A DNA stretch of 12,994 nucleotides from a bacterium. GTDB taxonomy: Bacteria; Planctomycetota; UBA11346. The notes under the pieces were generated by a model. It had not been told where the DNA came from, ran no database searches, and saw only the letters and a program-made list of their open reading frames with translations. This document shows, one piece after another, positions 1-7,787 of the stretch. The first letter of the stretch is position 1, and every line of letters begins with the position of its first letter. A program made the position numbers and the translations under genes. The stretch is taken from positions 1 through 12,994 of the forward strand of contig JAIFKN010000023.1 of assembly GCA_020049615.1 (NCBI GenBank), written 5' to 3'.

Positions 1-2
1 AG

Positions 3-95
3 CCGATGACCTTCGAGGTGAACGGTGGCGGCGATGACGCTGGCGAGGCCGAGGCCGTGCCGTTCGCCCCCGGCCCAGCCGGCACCGGACCGTAG
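3..95 (+). CDS. C-terminal fragment of an unidentified protein (5' end outside window)
   Basis: An open frame runs from the window edge to a TAG at 93-95 and encodes about 30 residues rich in Gly, Ala, Asp, Glu and Pro (it ends FAPGPAGTGP). Acidic, Pro/Gly-rich tails like this are common at protein C-termini, and the frame ends exactly where a tandem repeat begins. There is no recognisable domain and the family cannot be named. It could also be a chance open frame, because it is short and lies in GC-rich DNA. It would be convergent with the AraC-type gene that ends at 175. Confidence 0.4.
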   Translation, partial: PMTFEVNGGGDDAGEAEAVPFAPGPAGTGP

Positions 96-160
96 CTGGC
101 CGCTGGTTGCTGGTCGCTGGTTGCTGGTCGCTGGCCGCTGGCCGCTGGGCGCTGGGCGCT
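95..160. repeat. 7-bp tandem repeat, consensus GCTGGNN, about nine copies
   Basis: From 95 the sequence reads as consecutive 7-mers that all begin GCTGG: gctggcc, gctggtt, gctggtc, gctggtt, gctggtc, gctggcc, gctggcc, gctgggc, gctgggc, then a partial gct. The first five bases do not vary; the last two do. The array starts on the final base of the TAG stop of the upstream fragment and ends 15 bp before the stop of the AraC-type gene, so it fills the gap between two convergent genes. No coding role is apparent, since a 7-bp period shifts frame with each unit. Confidence 0.85.
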
Positions 161-174
161 CCCCTTCTGCCGAC

Positions 175-1088
175 TCAGCCTCTGCGGCGCAGTTCGCGCG
201 GACCCATTCCGGTCAGGCGCCGGCATACCCGGCTGAAGTGGAACGGGTCGTCGTAGCCGCACGCGGCTGCGATGCGTTGGATCGCCATGCTGGTGGTCAG
301 CAGCTGGTGGCGGGCGCGCTCGAAGCGGTGACGTTCCAGCCAGGCGCGCGGACTCTCGCCGGTGAGGCGGCGGAAGGCGGCGCGCCGGCGCGGCGGGCCA
401 GGCCGGCCACCGTCCAGCGCCGGCCGTCGAGGTCGAGATGGGTGAGGATCTGCGAGAGGTCCCGGCCGATCTCGGCGCTGGCGCCATCCTCCGGTTCGCA
501 TTCGGCGATCAGGTCGTGGACGGCGCTGGCGAGGATGCCGGCCGCCTGCAGCCGCGCCGCTGCACCGGCGTGACGGCGCAGCAGCCATTGCCGCACCAGC
601 GGTGCGAAGCGTTCGCGCCAGGACTCCGGCGCGGCCAGGCGGGTGATGGCGGGGACCACCGCCAGCTCACCGCTGGGCGTGCGCAGGCGCCAATGCAGGC
701 GCGAGGGGCTGTCGCTGCGCTGGCGCTCGCCGCCGACGCGCTCCATCATGTCCGGGTAGGCCAGAACAGGCTGGGCGGTGAGATCGAAATGCACCGCGAG
801 GTGCTGACCGGCCTGGTCCTGGGCGTGCGGCTCGCCTGGAGGGATCAGCAGCAGGTGGCCGGCCGGCAGCGGCTCGCTGGCGCGCAGACGCTCCCACCAT
901 ACCCAGGCTTCGCCGGTCAGCTGCAGGACCAGCTCCCAATCGCGCAGCCGGCGCAATGTGGCACTGTGCGCCCGCCTGCCGTGCCCGGCGACGTGGGCGA
1001 GGCGCAGCCAGGGGGACCAGGGCGGGTCGGCAAGCGGGATATCGGCGATGATTTGTCCAGGTTTATCGTTCATCGCTGCCATGTTCAT
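175..1088 (-). pseudogene. AraC-family transcriptional regulator, disrupted in its DNA-binding domain
   Basis: The protein reads in one frame from ATG 1088 for about 235 residues. This part contains a cupin-like sensor half (RDWELVLQLTGEAWVWW, then LLIPPGEPHAQD) and the start of an AraC-type DNA-binding domain (WTVAGLARRAG). The rest of that domain continues in another minus frame to the TGA at 175-177: RAAFRRLTGESPRAWL, then the second helix-turn-helix (MAIQRIAAACGYDDPFHFSR) and LTGMGPRELRR. The switch falls at about 378-386. Compared with the usual AraC spacing between RAG and RRLTG, about six residues plus one base are missing, so the first recognition helix is lost along with the frame. 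It diverges from the glycosyl hydrolase at 1154 and was probably its sugar-responsive regulator. A genuine lesion and an assembly error are both possible. Alternative starts exist at 1082 and 1073. Confidence 0.85.
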
Positions 1089-1153
1089 ATGCTAATGACC
1101 GCTAGGATGTATCCAGTCGCCAGCAGGACACCTACGGAAACGCCAGGAATCCC

Positions 1154-4100
1154 ATGCCGCTCTACCCATCGTCCGCCTCCCCGACCCTCTCCGCCGCAGC
1201 CTTCGCCAAACCCGGTCCGGAATATCGCGGGGCGCCGTTCTGGAGCTGGAACTGCAAGCTCGACCGCGCGAAGCTGCTGCGCCAGACCGGCTGGCTCGCC
1301 GAGATGGGTCTGGGCGGCTGGCACATCCACGCCCGCACCGGCCTCGACACGCCGTACATGGGCCCCGAGTTCCTCGACCACGTCAAGGCCTGCGTCGAGG
1401 ACGGCCGCGCCCGCGGCGGACTGCGCACCTGGCTGTATGACGAGGACCGCTGGCCCTCCGGCGCCGCCGGCGGCATCGTCACCAGGGAGGAGCGTTTCCG
1501 TTCGCGCTTCCTGCTCTTCACGCCCAAGGCCGAGGCGCCGCCCAGCACCACCGTCACCTCGCAGTCGGTGGGCGGACGCAGCGGGTGTGGCCGGCTGCTG
1601 GCGCGCTACGCGGTGCAGCTCGACGCCCAGGGCGCGCTGGCCGGCTACCGGCGGCTGGCCGACGGGGCGGTTCCGGCGGCCGGCGAGAAGCTGTGGTACG
1701 CGTTCCTCGAGGTGTCGGAGCCGTCGAGCTGGTACAACGGCCAGACCTACGTCGACACGCTGAATCCGGCGGCGATCCGCCGTTTCGTCGAGGTCACCCA
1801 CGAGCCGTACCGCCAGGCGGTGGGCAAGGACTTCGGCGGCCTGGTGCCGGCGATCTTCACCGACGAGCCGCAGTTCACCCGCAAGCAGCCGCTGCCGGCC
1901 GCCACGTCCGAGACCGATGCGATCATGCCGTGGACCGACGACCTCGTCGACAGCCACGTCGCGGTGTTCGGTTGCGATCCGCTCGACACCCTGCCCGAGG
2001 TGTTCTGGGACCTGCCCGGCGGGAAGGCGTCGCCGGCGCGCTGGCGCTTCCACGAGCACACCGCCGAGCGCTTCGCCGCGGCCTTCGCCGACACCATCGG
2101 CACCTGGTGCGCGAAACACGGCATCGCCTTCACCGGCCACCTCATGGAGGAGCAGTCGCTGGAGAGCCAGACCCATGCCACCGGCGAGGCGATGCGCAGC
2201 TACCGCGGCTTCCAGATCCCCGGCATCGACCTGCTGTGCGACGCGCTGGAGCTGACCACGGCCAAGCAGACGCAGAGCGCCAAGCACCAATACGACCGCG
2301 AGGGCATGCTGTCCGAGCTCTATGGCGTGACCGACTGGGACTTCACCTTCGCCGGCCACAAGCGCCAGGGCGACTGGCAGGCGGCCCTGGGCATCACCGT
2401 GCGCGTGCACCACCTCTCGTGGGTCAGCATGCAGGGCGAGGCCAAGCGCGACTACCCGGCCTCGATCCACTACCAGAGCCCGTGGTTCCGCGAGTATCCG
2501 CTGGTCGAGGACCACTTCGCCCGGGTCAACAGCGTGCTGACCCGCGGCAAGCCGCGCATCCGCGTCGCGGTGGTGCACCCGGTCGAGAGCTACTGGCTGG
2601 CCTACGGTCCGCGCGCCAGCACCGGCGCGGCGCGCGAGGCGTTGGAGCGCTCGTTCCAGGACGTCGCCAAGTGGCTGTGCTTCGGTACCGTCGACTTCGA
2701 CTACCTGTGCGAGTCGCTGCTGCCGTCGCAGTGCGCCCGCGGCGCCAATCCGCTGCCGGTCGGGGCGATGGCCTATGACGCGGTGGTGGTGCCGCCGCTG
2801 CGCACCATCCGCGCCTCGACCGTCGAGCGGCTGGAGGCCTTCGCCGCCGCCGGCGGCCGGCTGGTCTTCCTCGGGGATCCGCCCGCGCTGGTCGACTGCC
2901 TGCCCTCGGATCGTGCCGTGCGCCTGGCCGACGGCCGCCGCGTGCCGTGCGACCAGGCGGCGCTGCTCGACGCCCTCGCCCCGGTGCGCGAGGTCGAGGT
3001 GCTGCACGCCGACGGCAACCCGGCGTGGACGGTGCTGACCCAGCTGCGCGACGACGGCGCGGCGCGCCACCTCTTCGCCTGCAACAACAGCGACGGCCAT
3101 GCGCTGCGGGGCGCGCGCCTCCGCTTGCGCGGCACCTGGGCGGTGCGTGCGCTCGATACCCACGCCGGCACCAGCGCCGACCTGCCGGCCCAGCACCACG
3201 ACGGCTGGACCGAGGTGGTGCGCGACCTGCCGCCGGTGGGCCACGCGCTGCTGAGCTTCACGCCCGCGACGGCCGCCATCGCGACGATCCCGGCGACGCC
3301 GGCGTGGAAGCCGCTCGCCACCCTCGACGACCCCTGCCCGGTCGAGCTGTCCGAGCCCAACGTCCTGCTGCTCGACCAGGCTGAATGGCGCATCGGCGAT
3401 GGCGCCTGGCAGCCGGCCGAGGAGGTCCTGCGCCTGGACAACGCCGTGCGCACGGGCCTGGGCATCCACGAGCGCGAGGGGCACATGGCCCAGCCGTGGA
3501 CCGACACCGCGCCGGCTCCGGTGCTCGGCCAGGTCGCGCTGCGGTTCACCGTGCGGAGCGAGGTGGCGGTGTCCGCCTCGCGCCTGGCGATCGAGCAGCC
3601 GGAGGGGGTGCGCATCCGCCTCGACGGCGCCGAGGTCGCGGTCCGCGATGTCGGCTGGTGGGTCGATGAGGACATCCGCCTGACCGACATCCCGGCGATG
3701 GCCGCCGGCACGCATGTGCTCGAGGTCATCCGCCCCTACACCCGCCGCAGCGGGCTGGAGTGGATGTACCTGCTCGGCGACTTCGGCGTGCGCGTCGAGG
3801 GCCGCCGCGCGGTGCTGACCGCGCCGGTGCGCCGGCTCGCCTTCGGCGACTGGACCCACCAGGGCCTGCCGTTCTACGCCGGCAACGTCACCTACCGCTG
3901 CCCGGTGCAGGGGGGCGGACGCCTGCGCCTCGGCCTACCGCACCTCGGCGCGCCGCTGGCCAAGGTCGAGCTCGATGGGCAGGATGCCGGCCGCATCTGG
4001 CTGCCGCCGTGGCGCCTCGAGCTCGGGACCGTGCCGGCGGGAGCGCATACGCTGGCGATCACCCTGTTCGGCAACCGTCGCAACGCCTTCGGCGCGGTGC

Positions 4101-4231
4101 ATTGCCGCCAGCCGTCCCGCCGCTGGTGGGGCCCGGACTCCTGGCGCACCGGCGGCGACGGCTGGGCCTACGAGTACCAGTTGCGGCCGTACGGGATCCT
4201 TGCCGCCCCGGTGCTGGAGCAGGACAGGTAG
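1154..4231 (+). CDS. large GH106-like glycosyl hydrolase
   Basis: A 1025-residue enzyme that probably hydrolyses glycosidic bonds in plant or microbial polysaccharides. The N-terminal half resembles the TIM-barrel of GH106-like (alpha-L-rhamnosidase-related) hydrolases: YRGAPFWSWN at residues 24-33, MGLGGWHIHARTGLDTPYMG at 51-70, LYDEDRWPSG at 94-103, FTDEPQF at 235-241, GHLMEE at 328-333 and SELYGVTDWDFTF at 387-399. The acidic residues in these conserved motifs are candidates for catalysis. Residues about 465-580 (RIRVAVVHPVESYW to GGRLVFLGDPP) look like a GATase-like insert domain, as seen in other large glycosidases. The C-terminal third is beta-rich and probably folds as beta-sandwich domains. 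No signal peptide is visible, so it is predicted to be cytoplasmic and to act on imported oligosaccharides. The family assignment is by motif recall; the substrate is not determined. The divergent AraC-type gene is 65 bp away. Confidence 0.8.
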   Translation: MPLYPSSASPTLSAAAFAKPGPEYRGAPFWSWNCKLDRAKLLRQTGWLAEMGLGGWHIHARTGLDTPYMGPEFLDHVKACVEDGRARGGLRTWLYDEDRWPSGAAGGIVTREERFRSRFLLFTPKAEAPPSTTVTSQSVGGRSGCGRLLARYAVQLDAQGALAGYRRLADGAVPAAGEKLWYAFLEVSEPSSWYNGQTYVDTLNPAAIRRFVEVTHEPYRQAVGKDFGGLVPAIFTDEPQFTRKQPLPAATSETDAIMPWTDDLVDSHVAVFGCDPLDTLPEVFWDLPGGKASPARWRFHEHTAERFAAAFADTIGTWCAKHGIAFTGHLMEEQSLESQTHATGEAMRSYRGFQIPGIDLLCDALELTTAKQTQSAKHQYDREGMLSELYGVTDWDFTFAGHKRQGDWQAALGITVRVHHLSWVSMQGEAKRDYPASIHYQSPWFREYPLVEDHFARVNSVLTRGKPRIRVAVVHPVESYWLAYGPRASTGAAREALERSFQDVAKWLCFGTVDFDYLCESLLPSQCARGANPLPVGAMAYDAVVVPPLRTIRASTVERLEAFAAAGGRLVFLGDPPALVDCLPSDRAVRLADGRRVPCDQAALLDALAPVREVEVLHADGNPAWTVLTQLRDDGAARHLFACNNSDGHALRGARLRLRGTWAVRALDTHAGTSADLPAQHHDGWTEVVRDLPPVGHALLSFTPATAAIATIPATPAWKPLATLDDPCPVELSEPNVLLLDQAEWRIGDGAWQPAEEVLRLDNAVRTGLGIHEREGHMAQPWTDTAPAPVLGQVALRFTVRSEVAVSASRLAIEQPEGVRIRLDGAEVAVRDVGWWVDEDIRLTDIPAMAAGTHVLEVIRPYTRRSGLEWMYLLGDFGVRVEGRRAVLTAPVRRLAFGDWTHQGLPFYAGNVTYRCPVQGGGRLRLGLPHLGAPLAKVELDGQDAGRIWLPPWRLELGTVPAGAHTLAITLFGNRRNAFGAVHCRQPSRRWWGPDSWRTGGDGWAYEYQLRPYGILAAPVLEQDR

Positions 4232-4278
4232 TCCCCGGCGAGGCTTGTCCGCCGGCGGGAATCGCCTTTACTGGCGCC

Positions 4279-6980
4279 ATGAAGCGCCTCCTGCCGCTGG
4301 TCCTGGCCATCGCCTCCGCCGCAGCGGCCGATCCGGTCGTGGTCGAGGTGCCGCGCGCCGGCGGCCCGCTGCGCCTGATCATCGACGGAGGCGAGTTCGC
4401 CATCGGCGGCAAGCTGGCGCGTATGGCTCAGGCGGCCGACGGGCGCGAGGGCATCGCCCGGGCCGCGGCGGCGGTTGCCGGTCCCGGCCGCCGGGTCGGA
4501 CTGGTCGCGCGGCTGGCATCCCGTCCCGAGGTCAAGGTCGTCCTCTCCGGCCGGGTGGCGATGGCCGTCCCGGAAGGGAGCGACGCGGCGGTCCTCGCCG
4601 CCAGCCGCGGTCTGCGCGTCGCGCGCCGCTTCGACTGGACCGACCGCTTCGTCCTCGCCGACCCGGTCGGCGCCGACGCCTTCGCCGGCCTCGATGCCGT
4701 GGCCAGCCTGCGCGCCGCCGGCATCTGGGCCGAGCCCGAACTGCGCCTCCAGCAGAACCGACCGATCCGCTGTACAGTACGCAGTGGCATCTGAAGAACC
4801 TCGCCACCGGCACCCCGCCTGGCAGCGTGGTCGAGGCCGACATCAACATCCAGCCGCACTGGGCTGCGGGGCCGCCGAAGACCGGTGCCGGCATCAACAT
4901 CGCCGTGGTCGATGACGGCCTCGACCTCACCCACCCCGATCTGGTGGGCGGCATCGCCACGACCATCGATGAGGACTTCATCTTCCTCGACGGCGTGCCG
5001 GCGCATGACAACCCGCTGACCGACGGCCACGGCACGGTCGTCGCCGGGCTGATCGGCGCCCGCGCCAACGCCATCGGCGGCGTCGGGGTGGCCTATGGCA
5101 GCAATCTCGTCCCGCTGCGCATCTTCGAGGATGGCTCGGCCGCCCTCACCGATGCCGCTACCGCCCTGGCTCATCGCAGCACCGCGACCAGCAGCGTCAT
5201 CCATGTCAGCAACAACTCGTGGGGTGTGCCGCGTGGCGGTGTCGACACCTACGAGCCTGATCCGCTGACCTGGGCCGCCCTGGTCTCCGGCGTCGACAAC
5301 GGACGCAGCGGGCGTGGCACGGTCTATGTCTTCTCGGGAGGCAACTCCCGACTGGTCTTCGATGAGGACAAGAATCCTGTACTCGGTGCGGATGGCATCC
5401 AACGACGTGATGCCTTGGACTGGACGCAGCTGAATTCAAACCGTTATGTCATCGCGGTTGGCGCTTTCGGACCGACTGGCGTGTTCGCCTCCTACAGCGA
5501 GCCTGGCATCGGCCTGCTGCTGAGTGCGCCGGGCGGCGATGGAGCCGGCGGCATGGTTTCCACCGACTGGCAGGGCACCAGCGGCTATCGGACTGATGAC
5601 TACACCCAGCAGAATGCACCGCCCATTAGCGGCACCAGCTTCTCTGCTCCGCTGGTCTCGGCCGCGGTCGGCCTGCTGATCGAGGCCAATCCGCGACTCA
5701 GCTGGCGCGACGTGCCGCACGTCCTGGCCCACAGCGCCACACCGATTGTACCCCTGACTGCTGCCAATCCCGCCGGGTTGCGCTTCACCAACGACTACGG
5801 CGCCGGCCGGCTGGATGTCACGGCAGCGCTGGCGTTGGCTGCCACCTGGGTGCCGCTGCCGCCGGCCTCTTCGGTTTCGGCGACGGCCGTCGCCACGCCG
5901 CTGTCCATACCCGACAACGTTACTGCCACCTGGGTGGGCAAGGACTTCAATGTAACCGCGGCAGCCGGCTTCACCGTCGAGCGAGCTGAAGTGACAGTCA
6001 ACCTCACGCACCCATTTCGCGGGAACGTCGACATCCGGCTAGTGTCGCCGTCCGGAACCGTCTCCACGGTCACCCGGAGGCCGAACGACGAAACCCCGAA
6101 TCTGACGGATTGGGTCTTCAGCAGCGTGCAGATGATGGGGGAGACCGCGACCGGCGCGGGCTCCTGGCGGATCGAAGTCCGTGACGTGGCCGCCGGCAAT
6201 ACCGGCACGCTCGACGCCTGCTCCCTGACCCTGCGCGGCTACCAGCCCTACGCTGCGCCGACGCTCAGCGCGGTGTTCCCCAGCGCCGTGCTGACCACCC
6301 AGCCGGCCAATGCCACCAGCGAGGCGATCAGCGAAGGCGGCGACCTGCTCGGCACCCTGACGGTCGGGGCAAGCACGGTCGCCGTCGGCCGCGATGCCGT
6401 CGGCTGGGTCAGCGCCACCATTCCTGCCGGCGCCTTCGGCGGGGTCGCTGCGACGGTTCCGGTCACCCTGACCAATCCGCCGGTGCGGGGCATCAACTAC
6501 GCCCTCGCCGGCGGCGGAGCGGGCAGCATCAACGTGACGGTGCGGGCGCCCATAGACAACGCTGTTCCGGTTATGGCGTCCGTCACGAACGGCGCAGTGG
6601 TTGCCGGCTTTCCAACCACCAGCGGTGCGGTCACCTTCAGCGACGGCAATGGCGATGCCATGCGTTACCGGCTGGGCACCGCTCCGACCATGGGCACGGC
6701 GACCGTCGACCTCCTGACCGGCGCGGTCACCTATACCCCGACCATCAGCAGCCTGGGCACCGATACGCTGACCGTGATCGCCACCGACGGCATGGGTGAT
6801 TCGGTGCCCGTGACCATCACTTATACGGTCGAGCGCAACGTCAGCTACGGACTGGACATCAGCGGCACCTCAGGCGGATCCTCGGGCGATGGCGGCGGCG
6901 GTGGCGGCTGCGGTGCCGGTGCGGTCGGTCTGCTCGCCGGGCTCGGGCTGCTGCTCGGCCTGCGCCGGCGCCGGCGCTAG
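4279..6980 (+). CDS. secreted subtilisin-like (S8) serine protease with P domain and C-terminal sorting tail, frameshifted at 4758
   Basis: ATG 4279 begins a signal peptide (MKRLLPLVLAIASAAAA) and a prodomain of about 140 residues. That frame stops at 4794. The catalytic part continues in the -1 frame from codon 4758 (PTDPLYSTQWHLKN), which fits a single missing C in an AACCCG. Restored, the protein is about 900 residues. The kexin-like triad is visible: Asp212 in VVDDGLD, His251 in DGHGT, Ser454 in SGTSFSAP, with the oxyanion Asn356 in SGGN. Residues about 540-656 form a P-proprotein domain (IPDNVTATW, then HPFRGNVDIRLVSPSGT, then GSWRIEVRD). A cadherin/Big-like repeat follows (GTATVDLLTGAVTYTP). 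The end is a Gly-rich stretch, CGAGA, a hydrophobic segment and five Arg. It probably digests extracellular protein. The domain calls are firm; whether the frameshift is biological or a sequence error is not. Confidence 0.88.
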
Positions 6981-7690
6981 ACTGCTTCGGCGCGCCGCTC
7001 CAGACGTCCGTCGGCGAAGCCTTCCACCCAGTGCCCGCGGCCTAGCGGCCAGTGGCCTGCCAGGATCAGATCGACGCCGCGGATGCGGCGGCGCCAGCTT
7101 TCATGGACATGACCGGCGATCAGCACGTCGCAGCCGCGGGCGGCGCCGTGCACCTTGCGCGGATCCATGAAGATGCGGCGGCGCTGTACCGGGACCGGGC
7201 GGCTGCCGTGCGAGGTGCGGCGCATCATCCGGGCGAAGGCCTCCTGGGCCTGCGGCGGATGCAGCAGCTGCCAGGTGCGCCAGAAGAAGGAGCGGCACAC
7301 CGCGGACCAGGCGCGGTAGCCGGGGTCGTGCATCAGGCGGTCGCCGTGGACGATGCGCAGGCGCACCGGTCCCAGCCGGATGTCGAGGCTCGGATAGTGC
7401 ATCCGCCCGCAACCGCTCGCGACCTCGAAGGCGCGGCCACCGGCCAGCTCGCGGTTGCCGCGCAGGATGTCGAGGCGCCAGCCGGCGCGGCGCAGGGCGC
7501 GCAGGCGGGCGAGGATGGGCTCGTGGCGCTCCCGGCACAGGGGGCCGTCGGTCCACCATTCGACGACATCGCCAAGCAGCACCAGCCGGGCCGGCGGCAG
7601 CGCCGCGAGTCGGTCGAGCCAGCGGCTGAAGCCGGGATCGCTGCCGTCGTGGTGGACGTCGCCGGCGATGTAGAGGACGGGCGCTGGCAC
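6977..7690 (-). CDS. LpxH-like calcineurin-type metallophosphoesterase
   Basis: A 237-residue protein starting at GTG 7690. It carries the metal-binding motifs of the calcineurin-like fold in order: GDVHH (residues 10-14), LLGDVVEWW, RGNRE, IVHGD and AGHVHE. Their spacing and the surrounding text (PLCRERHEPILARLRALRRAG, GYRAWSAVCRSFFWR) resemble UDP-2,3-diacylglucosamine hydrolase LpxH, which makes lipid X in lipid A synthesis at the inner membrane face. The third motif reads GNRE where LpxH usually has GNRD, and the first reads GDVHH rather than SDLHL, so it may be a relative with another phosphoester substrate. Its TAG stop (CTA, 6977-6979) overlaps the stop of the convergent protease (6978-6980). 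The start lies 11 bp from a large hairpin. Confidence 0.85.
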   Translation of the reverse strand: MPAPVLYIAGDVHHDGSDPGFSRWLDRLAALPPARLVLLGDVVEWWTDGPLCRERHEPILARLRALRRAGWRLDILRGNRELAGGRAFEVASGCGRMHYPSLDIRLGPVRLRIVHGDRLMHDPGYRAWSAVCRSFFWRTWQLLHPPQAQEAFARMMRRTSHGSRPVPVQRRRIFMDPRKVHGAARGCDVLIAGHVHESWRRRIRGVDLILAGHWPLGRGHWVEGFADGRLERRAEAV

Positions 7691-7701
7691 GGCGGGCAGG
7701 G

Positions 7702-7775
7702 TAGGCCTGGGAGCGACGAGCTCCAGCTCGTCGCAGGGCCGGCCGACGAGCTGGAGCTCGTCGGTCCCAGACCTA
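7702..7775. repeat. REPIN-like inverted repeat between lpxH-like gene and truA
   Basis: Two 32-base arms (7702-7733 and 7744-7775) are reverse complements apart from two mismatches, with a 10-base spacer. Each arm also contains its own smaller palindrome, cgacgagct-cc-agctcgtcg, so the element is a pair of inverted REP-like units. It fills almost the whole gap between two divergent start codons (GTG 7690 and ATG 7788). No poly-T tract follows on either strand, so it does not look like an ordinary intrinsic terminator. A related element occurs at 8540-8599. Confidence 0.88.
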
Positions 7776-7787
7776 GGTTGCCCGCCG

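Noticed and set aside
1085..3859. A 924-residue open frame antisense to the glycosyl hydrolase
   Set aside because: Its composition is Arg/Ala/Gly/His-rich with no domain, as expected for the reverse strand of a GC-rich gene with strong third-position bias. The plus-strand protein has clear conserved motifs.
4235..4255. A CCGGCG/CGCCGG hairpin after the glycosyl hydrolase as a terminator
   Set aside because: It has only six pairs with a nine-base loop and no T-tract, and is easily expected by chance at this GC content.
3760..4278. An upstream extension of the protease prodomain frame back to 3760
   Set aside because: This part overlaps the end of the glycosyl hydrolase and encodes Arg-rich shadow sequence. 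ATG 4279 starts a convincing signal peptide.
4741..4800. Programmed ribosomal frameshift in the protease
   Set aside because: No heptameric slippery sequence of the X XXY YYZ type is evident at 4758, and S8 proteases are not known to use frameshifting. A one-base loss is simpler.
7702..7775. Intrinsic transcription terminator
   Set aside because: No run of T follows the stem on either strand, and it lies between divergent, not convergent, genes.
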